Assembly: GCA_934446565.1 (NCBI GenBank) | Contig: CAKSEO010000069.1 | Span: 1-8,451, forward strand | From: an uncultured Oscillospiraceae bacterium | GTDB taxonomy: Bacteria > Bacillota > Clostridia > Oscillospirales > Ruminococcaceae | Direction of reading: 5' to 3' | DNA length: 8,451 nucleotides | Shown: piece by piece, positions 1-4,802 of the stretch | How positions within the stretch are numbered: the stretch's first letter is position 1 | Layout: each line of letters opens with the position of its first letter | Made by a program: the position numbers and the translations under genes | The notes under the pieces: model-generated | What the model saw: only the letters and a program-made list of their open reading frames with translations | Told to the model about the DNA's origin: nothing | The model's database searches: none

Positions 1-1
1 G

Positions 2-49
2 CAGTCCCGGGTAAATCACGACATGAAAGAATACTGGCAGGAGGGGTAA
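2..49 (+). CDS. C-terminal tail of an upstream gene (partial)
   Basis: The frame starting at base 2 is open from the window edge and ends at TAA 47-49, giving the tail [15 protein letters not shown]. It stops two bases before the parA ATG, and the parA ribosome binding site lies inside its last codons, as in a tightly packed operon. The tail is too short to identify. The frame starting at base 1 is also open into parA, so the choice of frame rests on the operon-like spacing and protein-like composition. Confidence 0.4.
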   Translation, partial: QSRVNHDMKEYWQEG

Positions 50-51
50 TT

Positions 52-330
52 ATGGCAAAGATTATAGCAATAGCAAACCAGAAAGGTGGCGTTGGCAAGA
101 CAACGACCGTAGTAAATATCGCCGCGGGACTTGCGGAACTTGGCAAGAAAGTTCTCTGTATCGACCTTGATCCGCAGGGAAATCTCAGCGACTACCTCGG
201 TTACGACTTCACAGGTAAGCGCACCATAGTTGACGTTCTGAAAGAAACTGCGAAGCTCTCGGAGTGCATTCAGACTGCCAAAAGCGAGCCTATCGACTAT
301 GTCCCGGCGGATATTTCCCGGACACGCTGA
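52..330 (+). CDS. parA: ParA-family partition ATPase, N-terminal fragment
   Basis: ParA/Soj/MinD-type ATPases bind ATP and DNA non-specifically and, with ParB, segregate plasmids or mobile elements. The start is ATG 52, preceded by GGAGGGG at about 41-46. The deviant Walker A motif KGGVGKTT is at residues 11-18 and the A' motif CIDLDPQGN at 36-44. The native sequence runs to S89 (codon TCC 316-318). Then come three foreign codons and TGA at 328-330, both supplied by a palindromic insertion. The rest of the ATPase continues in the same frame after the insertion. The 92-residue product lacks Walker B and is very unlikely to work alone. With the insertion removed, the gene would encode about 254 residues, a normal ParA length. 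Confidence 0.85.
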   Translation: MAKIIAIANQKGGVGKTTTVVNIAAGLAELGKKVLCIDLDPQGNLSDYLGYDFTGKRTIVDVLKETAKLSECIQTAKSEPIDYVPADISRTR

Positions 331-408
331 ATAAAGCGAAGCGTAACAAAATCAGACCCGTGAGTTCGCTCGTTTGAACGGGTCGATTTTGTTTTATTCA
401 GCGTGTCC
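319..408. mobile_element. 90-bp palindromic insertion interrupting parA
   Basis: Removing exactly 90 bp restores a continuous ParA reading: the flanks join as ADIS-LATADMF. The insert is almost wholly self-complementary. Its 16-bp perfect terminal inverted repeats are 320-335 and 393-408 (GGACACGCTGAATAAA and complement). Inside are an 8-bp stem (346-353 with 385-392) and a 6-7-bp stem (355-361 with 378-384). A 9-base bulge (336-344) lies on the left side. It carries in-frame TGA codons at 328 and 361. The ends cannot be placed exactly because TCC occurs on both sides, and no longer target duplication is visible. It resembles a miniature non-autonomous palindromic element. I do not recognise the family. 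Confidence 0.75.
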
Positions 409-906
409 TTAGCGACCGCAGATATGTTCCTTGCCCAGACAATGTGCCGCGAGCAGATTCTTGACAAGGCGATTTCCGGCGACAGCATATCGGAGGATTA
501 CGATTATCTCCTCATCGACTGCCTGCCCTCGCTCGGAATACTGGTCATGAACGCTCTTGCGGCGGCTGACGAGGTGATAATTCCGGTTCAGGTGCAGAAA
601 TTCGCGCTCAACGGTATAGTCCAGTTCGAGGACATTTTCAATCTCATCAAGGAAAAAATCAACCACGACCTGACAATTTGTGGAATACTCGAAACCATGA
701 CAGACAACACCCAGATGGCTCAGGCAGTGGACACTGCCCTAAAAGAGCGCTACGGCGGTCTGGTTTACAAAACTACTATCAGCAAACGCATTGAGGCGGC
801 GAATAGCACAGCAGAACAGCGTTCGCTGATATCTAAGAAAAACAGCGTGATAGGCGGTCAGTATCGTCAGCTTGTAAGCGAAATTCTCGAAAAGGAGGGA
901 GTTTAA
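403..906 (+). CDS. parA: ParA-family ATPase, C-terminal fragment after insertion
   Basis: This is the remainder of the ParA interrupted upstream, in the same frame. Native sequence resumes at TTA 409. It contains the Walker B region YDYLLIDCLPSLG, then NALAAADEVIIPVQVQKFAL and the C-terminal RIEAANSTA segment, all typical of ParA. A GTG at 403, donated by the insertion, is the first possible start, but nothing like a Shine-Dalgarno precedes it. The fragment is therefore probably untranslated unless ribosomes re-initiate or cross the hairpin. TAA 904-906 overlaps the parB ATG by one base, so loss of translation here could also weaken parB expression. It lacks the Walker A loop and cannot be an ATPase by itself. 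Confidence 0.75.
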   Translation: MSLATADMFLAQTMCREQILDKAISGDSISEDYDYLLIDCLPSLGILVMNALAAADEVIIPVQVQKFALNGIVQFEDIFNLIKEKINHDLTICGILETMTDNTQMAQAVDTALKERYGGLVYKTTISKRIEAANSTAEQRSLISKKNSVIGGQYRQLVSEILEKEGV

Positions 907-1886
907 TGGGGTTCAATCTAGGAGCTTCCAACAACACCGGAAAGCTGAATATGAGCGACTTCCTCGGCGATGAACCGGCAGTCCAGAATGACGAAAAAGA
1001 AATCCCGATAAACCTGCTTGTTCCGTGGGAAAATCAGCCGTTCAAGATGTACAGCGACTTCAAAATGAACGAACTGGTGGAATCTATCAGGGAAAATGGA
1101 CTTCTGTCCCGGATAATCGTATCCCCTGTCACAGGAGGAAAGTATCGTATAATCGCTGGACACAACCGCGTTGAAGCCTGCCGCAGAGCAGAATTTACGG
1201 CGGTTCCCAGCATTGTCAAGAACGTTGACGAAAACCGCGCGAAGCTAATCATGGCAGATACAAACCTCTGCCAGCGCACCGAGCTTCTGCCGTCCGAGCG
1301 CGCATTTGCGTACAAGGCACAGCAGGAGGCATTGACAGCCCTCGGAAGCCGCCGTGCTACCAAGGACATAGCCGAGAAATACGGCGAAGCCAAGCGCACT
1401 ATCCAGCGCTACATTGCCTGCACGCGGTTGGTTCCGGAGCTTATGGAAATGCTCGACAGCGGCAGAATCACGCTTGGAACAGCCTGCCAATTTTCGGCGC
1501 TCCCGAACAGCAGTCAGGAGGAAATTGCGACGTATCTCAATCGTGATTCTGAAAGGACATTCACAGTCGAACAGGCAAACACGCTTGCGGACTTGAAATT
1601 CTTTTCAGAGTCCGACATAGCGGAGCTTTGCGGCGAAAAAGTGACTTCTACGGAAGAACGCGCTGAACCGGCTGAAAACAGTGCTCCCGCAGAGCTAAAA
1701 CATACCGCGAAAAAGCCGTCCAAGCAGATAACCCTCCGGCGCAAGGAAGTTACTCAGCTCATCGGCGACGAGCTTTCCAACGAGGAGATTTCGGAGTATT
1801 TCTATTTCTGCCTCCAGCGCCGGGATATCCTAGAGGAATGGCACAAAATGTACACGGAGGGCAAAACAGATGGCTCAAATGCTTGA
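906..1886 (+). CDS. parB: ParB/Spo0J-family partition protein
   Basis: ParB proteins bind centromere-like sites, act as CTP-dependent clamps and stimulate ParA. ATG 906 overlaps the parA stop (TAATG) and follows AAGGAGG at about 892-898, so parA and parB are translationally coupled. The 326-residue product starts with a variable segment. An N-terminal ParB domain (about 32-135) follows, with the nucleotide-binding box AGHNRVEACRRA (84-95) and the box TNLCQRTELLPSERA (119-133). A helix-turn-helix follows at about 152-175 (TKDIAEKYGEAKRTIQRYI), then the segment MLDSGRITLGTACQF. A polar linker (about 245-275) leads to a C-terminal module, probably for dimerisation. The family often occurs on conjugative elements of Clostridia. 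No parS site was recognised nearby. Confidence 0.85.
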   Translation: MGFNLGASNNTGKLNMSDFLGDEPAVQNDEKEIPINLLVPWENQPFKMYSDFKMNELVESIRENGLLSRIIVSPVTGGKYRIIAGHNRVEACRRAEFTAVPSIVKNVDENRAKLIMADTNLCQRTELLPSERAFAYKAQQEALTALGSRRATKDIAEKYGEAKRTIQRYIACTRLVPELMEMLDSGRITLGTACQFSALPNSSQEEIATYLNRDSERTFTVEQANTLADLKFFSESDIAELCGEKVTSTEERAEPAENSAPAELKHTAKKPSKQITLRRKEVTQLIGDELSNEEISEYFYFCLQRRDILEEWHKMYTEGKTDGSNA

Positions 1887-1911
1887 TTTTTCGCGGGGAA
1901 TATGCTATAAT
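1883..1911 (+). promoter_or_regulatory. Sigma-A promoter overlapping the parB stop codon
   Basis: A -35 element TTGATT (1883-1888) and a -10 element TATAAT (1906-1911) are separated by 17 bp. A TG one base upstream of the -10 makes it an extended -10. The parB TGA stop (1884-1886) lies within the -35 box. Transcription would begin near 1918, just before the Rpn nuclease gene. Confidence 0.7.
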
Positions 1912-1934
1912 TCAAGAAAGGGACGGTGATTCCT

Positions 1935-2759
1935 GTGGACGAGATAAAAACCAGCGATATCAGCGCCGAAAACCGGGCTGAAATACTTAACATCATTGAG
2001 AACTTCCGGCTGATGGACGACACGTTCATGAGCAAGGTTTTCGAGGACAAGGCTTGCGCGGAGCTTCTGCTCAGAGTGATTCTGAACCGGGACGATCTGA
2101 CGGTTGTCCGTGTGGTTTCGCAGTTCGAACTGAAAAATTTGCAGGGACGTTCAGCAAGGCTGGATATTTACGCAGTTGACGAGCATGGCAAGCAGTACGA
2201 CGTTGAGGTCCAGCGCAGCGATGACGGCGCGGCTCCAAGACGTGCGAGATACAACAGCAGTCTGCTTGACGCAAATCTGCTCAATCCAGGCGATAAGTTT
2301 GATGAGCTTCCGGAAAGCTACATCATTTTCATTACCGAGCATGACGTACTTAAAGGCGGAAAGCCGCTTTACACGGTCAACCGCACGATTTCCGAGCTTG
2401 ACCACGCAATATTCACGGACGGTTCGCACATAATATATGTGAACGGCGAGATTCGAAACGGCACGGCTCTGGGCGAGCTTATGCAGGATTTCTTCTGTAA
2501 GGATCCGCGCGAAATGCACTACAAGGTACTGTCCGACCGGGCAGGTTATTTCAAGAAAGACAAGGAGGGTGTTGATACTATGTGTAAATTAGTGGAAGAT
2601 TACGGCGAAAAGAGAGCAAAGCAAGCGCAAAATGAACTTGCAATCAGCTTTGCAATTGAACTTTGGAACGATGGTATTCGTGATATGGAGAAAATCGCTA
2701 AAATGAGCAAGCTCCCTCTGGACGAAGTAAAGAAACTTTTCGAAGGCAAGACAGCCTGA
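1935..2759 (+). CDS. Rpn-type PD-(D/E)xK nuclease / putative transposase
   Basis: The product resembles the Rpn/PDDEXK_2 family, metal-dependent DNA nucleases reported to promote recombination and often annotated as putative transposases. Two GTG starts are possible, 1926 and 1935. I prefer 1935 (VDEIKTSDIS, 274 residues) because AAAGGGA (1917-1923) is 11 bases away and the predicted transcript starts near 1918; at 1926 the spacing would be only 2. The N-terminal signature MDDTFMSKVFEDK is followed by the catalytic core: RLDIYAVDEHGKQ with the active-site Asp, then YDVEVQR, the E-x-Q variant usual in this family instead of E-x-K. Next come RARYNSSLLDANLL and a Lys/Glu-rich helical C-terminus ending in LWNDGIRDMEKIAKMSKLPL. 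It has its own promoter, and its stop overlaps the next gene (ATGA). Confidence 0.75.
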   Translation: MDEIKTSDISAENRAEILNIIENFRLMDDTFMSKVFEDKACAELLLRVILNRDDLTVVRVVSQFELKNLQGRSARLDIYAVDEHGKQYDVEVQRSDDGAAPRRARYNSSLLDANLLNPGDKFDELPESYIIFITEHDVLKGGKPLYTVNRTISELDHAIFTDGSHIIYVNGEIRNGTALGELMQDFFCKDPREMHYKVLSDRAGYFKKDKEGVDTMCKLVEDYGEKRAKQAQNELAISFAIELWNDGIRDMEKIAKMSKLPLDEVKKLFEGKTA

Positions 2760-2962
2760 TGAGTATGACATTTGACGAGTACATTGAAAAGCGTGTTAAC
2801 CAGGCAGTTGAGGAAGCAGTTCATAAAGTATCTGTTAATTTTGCAAACAATATATGGAACCATGGTGTTCACGATTTAGAAAAGATAGCGTATTTTTCAG
2901 AACTCCCTCTTGAAGAAGTGAAAGAGCTGTTTGCTGACAGAATTGCCTCCACAACCGAATAA
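2759..2962 (+). CDS. Stand-alone copy of the Rpn C-terminal module
   Basis: ATG 2759 overlaps the stop of the nuclease gene (TGATG), which suggests translational coupling; ATG 2765 is an alternative start. The 67-residue product aligns with the last ~50 residues of the nuclease just upstream. Over the segment from IWNHGVHDLEKIAY to VKELF, 17 of 27 positions are identical to the nuclease segment starting LWNDGIRDMEKIAK. It has no D/E-x-K core and so no predicted catalysis. It starts with a charged amphipathic helix (FDEYIEKRVNQAVEEAV). It may be a diverged duplication that regulates or assembles with the nuclease, or the remnant of a second nuclease copy. A terminator follows 4 bases after its stop. 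Confidence 0.65.
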   Translation: MSMTFDEYIEKRVNQAVEEAVHKVSVNFANNIWNHGVHDLEKIAYFSELPLEEVKELFADRIASTTE

Positions 2963-2966
2963 AACC

Positions 2967-2995
2967 AAGCGGAGACCGAAAGATCTCCGCTTTTT
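2967..2995 (+). terminator. Rho-independent terminator after the nuclease pair
   Basis: A 9-bp perfect stem (AAGCGGAGA at 2967-2975 with TCTCCGCTT at 2984-2992) closes an 8-base loop and ends in a T run at 2991-2995. It lies directly after the stop of the small gene. Confidence 0.85.
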
Positions 2996-3001
2996 CTATA
3001 C

Positions 3002-3096
3002 AACCCTCCCTGCCACAGGGTTCACATACATTACCTCCGGGGCGCAGTAAAATGCGCCCCTAATCTGCGTAACAACGGGCTAAACCCGCGATACGC
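3002..3096. other. Cluster of three hairpins upstream of second parB-like gene
   Basis: Three successive inverted repeats fill this non-coding stretch. AACCCT/AGGGTT pairs 3002-3007 with 3017-3022. An 8-bp GC-rich stem pairs GGGGCGCA (3039-3046) with TGCGCCCC (3053-3060) around GTAAAA. A nested pair joins GCGTA (3067-3071) with TACGC (3092-3096), enclosing CGGG (3076-3079) and CCCG (3085-3088). None ends in a T run, so they are not ordinary terminators. They could be a structured leader, protein-binding sites or part of a replication or centromere region; the sequence does not decide. Confidence 0.5.
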
Positions 3097-3124
3097 TCCA
3101 AACTTTTATAATCCGGAGGACAGC

Positions 3125-4126
3125 ATGAACATTGAAAAGATGAAAGCATTCGCGCAGGCTCAACGGGAATCCGAGGAAAGCACGGAGATCCGTCCTGCCC
3201 CGAAGCCAGCCGAACCGGAATTCCAGCCGGAAGCTATCTACATTCCCATTGAGGACGATGAACCTTCCGAAATGCCTGACGACGGATTTGCTGCGGTTTC
3301 CAACGAAGAAGAACCGGAACTGCCGGAAACAGAAACCATCGAGGACATTATCGCAAAGTGCTTCCCGGAGGATAAGTCCTACAACATCGAGCTGGACAGA
3401 CTGCTTCCCCTGCGTTCTCCGATTTTCACGGACGGCGGCGACCTGTCGGAACTCAGCTCGTCAATTGCGCGAATGGGCATAACTGAGCCGCTTCTGGTGC
3501 GCTCCGCCGGGAACGGCGAGTATGAGATACTGTCCGGAAACCGCCGCCGGACTGCCGCGGAACAGCTTTTATGGGTGAAAGTTCCCTGCCGGATAGGCGA
3601 CGGAAAACTCATAACGGACGAATACGCCAAGCGGATAATCGTGGAAACTAACCGTCAGCGTTTTCCGGAGCTCACTCTCTCGGAGAAGATAAGGGTGTCG
3701 GCGGTACTGGGCGAACGTGCTGAAAAGGAACTCGGAATTACATCGGAACAGGCGGAATTATTCGGGCGGCTGAACTCTCTGGAACAGGAATTTCTGCTCA
3801 TGCTGGACAGCGGTGCGGTCAGTATCGCTGACGCGGAAATTCTGTGCGGAATCAAGGAACGGGCAGTTCTTCTTGATGTTCTGAAACAGCACCCCGAAAT
3901 GAAGCTCACCTCTGGGAATATCCGTGAGCTTTCCGGCGCTGGTGCGCTTACCGAGGGCGTCATCTTGGAAATACTCAAGCCTAAGCCGCCGGTCATGGTG
4001 GCTGTTCCAGCTGAACTGATTTCGGAGTACCTCGGCGGTAAAACTGCGGAGGAGATTTCGGAGGTCGTTTCGGCGGCGGTCAGAACGTACTTTTCTGGGA
4101 TTAGGGATTCTGAAATTGATGGTTGA
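3125..4126 (+). CDS. Second ParB-like nuclease/partition-domain protein
   Basis: ATG 3125 follows GGAGGA (3115-3120). The 333-residue product begins with a long acidic, proline-rich arm (about 15-75). A ParB N-terminal domain follows (about 85-190), with the box SGNRRRTAAEQ (137-147) in place of GERRxRA and the box ETNRQRFPELTLSEKIR (174-190). The segment LMLDSGAVSIADAEIL (225-240) parallels MLDSGRITLGTACQF of the first ParB. The C-terminal LISEYLGGKTAEEISEVV recalls the end of the first ParB. The usual helix-turn-helix between box and LDSG segment is not visible, and the spacing is about 13 residues shorter than in the first ParB. It has no ParA of its own. It may be a ParB-like CTPase adaptor rather than a parS binder; the family call is firm, the role unknown. 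Confidence 0.75.
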   Translation: MNIEKMKAFAQAQRESEESTEIRPAPKPAEPEFQPEAIYIPIEDDEPSEMPDDGFAAVSNEEEPELPETETIEDIIAKCFPEDKSYNIELDRLLPLRSPIFTDGGDLSELSSSIARMGITEPLLVRSAGNGEYEILSGNRRRTAAEQLLWVKVPCRIGDGKLITDEYAKRIIVETNRQRFPELTLSEKIRVSAVLGERAEKELGITSEQAELFGRLNSLEQEFLLMLDSGAVSIADAEILCGIKERAVLLDVLKQHPEMKLTSGNIRELSGAGALTEGVILEILKPKPPVMVAVPAELISEYLGGKTAEEISEVVSAAVRTYFSGIRDSEIDG

Positions 4127-4151
4127 TTTTCCTTTTAGTGTGTGGTATACT
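4123..4151 (+). promoter_or_regulatory. Sigma-A promoter overlapping the second parB-like stop codon
   Basis: TTGATT (4123-4128) and TATACT (4146-4151) are separated by 17 bp, with TG one base upstream of the -10. The TGA stop of the preceding gene (4124-4126) lies within the -35 box, the same arrangement as after the first parB. Transcription should start near 4158 and serve the Nudix gene. Confidence 0.65.
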
Positions 4152-4206
4152 TATATAGTAAGGTATTTTGTCAGCCCTACAAATCGGAATTTGGCGGAGG
4201 TGTACT

Positions 4207-4689
4207 ATGCTGGAACTATGGGACGCATATGATAATCAATTTAACAAGCTTGACAACATTGTGTTAGTAAGAGGCGATGAAATCCCAGACGGGATTTATC
4301 ACTTAGTTTGCGAAATTGCAGTACGACATACTGATGGACAATATCTTCTTATGCAAAGGGACAAAAGGAAGCATTTTGGCGGTATGTGGGAATTAACCGC
4401 AGGTGGCTCCGCATTAAAAGGAGAACTCCCCTTAGAATGTGCTGTTAGAGAGTTAAGAGAAGAAACAGGCATTTGTTCCGAAAACTTAATCGAAATTGGT
4501 CGTGTCGTTCATAATAAACATCATTCTATTTATGTGGAATATTTATGCGATATCGAATGTGACAAAGACTCCATTCTTCTTCAAGAAGGAGAAACAATTG
4601 CTTACAAATGGGTAGATAAAGAAGAAATTAAAAACAGCCATGAGCTTGTAACAAGGCGAATGCAAGTGTTTATCAAGGAAATTCAATAA
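4207..4689 (+). CDS. Nudix hydrolase
   Basis: Nudix enzymes hydrolyse nucleoside diphosphates linked to another moiety, using divalent metal. ATG 4207 is chosen because GGAGGT (4195-4200) lies at the right spacing; the frame is open upstream to TTG 4168, which has no such site. The 160-residue product carries a complete Nudix box at about residues 79-101: Gly, five residues (SALKG), Glu, seven residues, then RELREETGI. It is preceded by HFGGMWELTAGG, typical of the fold. The N-terminus (LWDAYD, then IPDGIYHLV) recalls the isopentenyl-diphosphate isomerase-like branch, but the substrate cannot be read from sequence. The gene is clearly AT-richer than its neighbours (many TTA, AAA, ATT and GAA codons) and has its own promoter. 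It therefore looks like independently acquired cargo. Confidence 0.85.
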   Translation: MLELWDAYDNQFNKLDNIVLVRGDEIPDGIYHLVCEIAVRHTDGQYLLMQRDKRKHFGGMWELTAGGSALKGELPLECAVRELREETGICSENLIEIGRVVHNKHHSIYVEYLCDIECDKDSILLQEGETIAYKWVDKEEIKNSHELVTRRMQVFIKEIQ

Positions 4690-4690
4690 C

Positions 4691-4738
4691 GGCTTGTCAA
4701 ATTCCCATTTATCGGGCAGATACACTAATTTGTAAGCC
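4691..4738. repeat. Imperfect inverted repeat after the Nudix gene
   Basis: GGCTT-GT-CAAATT (4691-4703) pairs with AATTTG-T-AAGCC (4727-4738), an 11-bp interrupted stem. A CCC/GGG pair lies inside it (4704-4706 with 4714-4716). It begins immediately after the Nudix stop. No T run follows, so it is more likely an mRNA 3' structure or a cassette boundary than a terminator. Confidence 0.5.
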
Positions 4739-4755
4739 ACAATTAAATAACACCC

Positions 4756-4784
4756 ATGGAGCAGTCAATAGATTGCTCCATTTT
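4756..4784 (+). terminator. Probable intrinsic terminator before the giant gene
   Basis: ATGGAGCA (4756-4763) and TGCTCCAT (4774-4781) form a perfect 8-bp stem around a 10-base loop, ending in TTTT (4781-4784). The T run is short, so termination may be partial. It ends 9 bases before the next ribosome binding site, where it could alternatively act as a leader hairpin. Confidence 0.6.
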
Positions 4785-4802
4785 CATTATACGGAGGTAC
4801 CC

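Noticed and set aside
328..363. Recoded UGA (alternative genetic code or selenocysteine) to read through the parA insertion
   Set aside because: Other genes in the window (906-1886, 1935-2759, 3125-4126) end sensibly at TGA, and the TGAs lie in foreign palindromic sequence, so a standard code with an insertion explains it better.
3107..3112. TATAAT directly before the second ParB-like gene as a promoter -10
   Set aside because: There is no acceptable -35 sequence 16-18 bp upstream, and the transcript would start inside the ribosome binding site.
4685..4751. Integron-type attC site after the Nudix gene
   Set aside because: The inverted repeat is there, but the RYYYAAC/GTTRRRY core sites are not, and no integrase is nearby.
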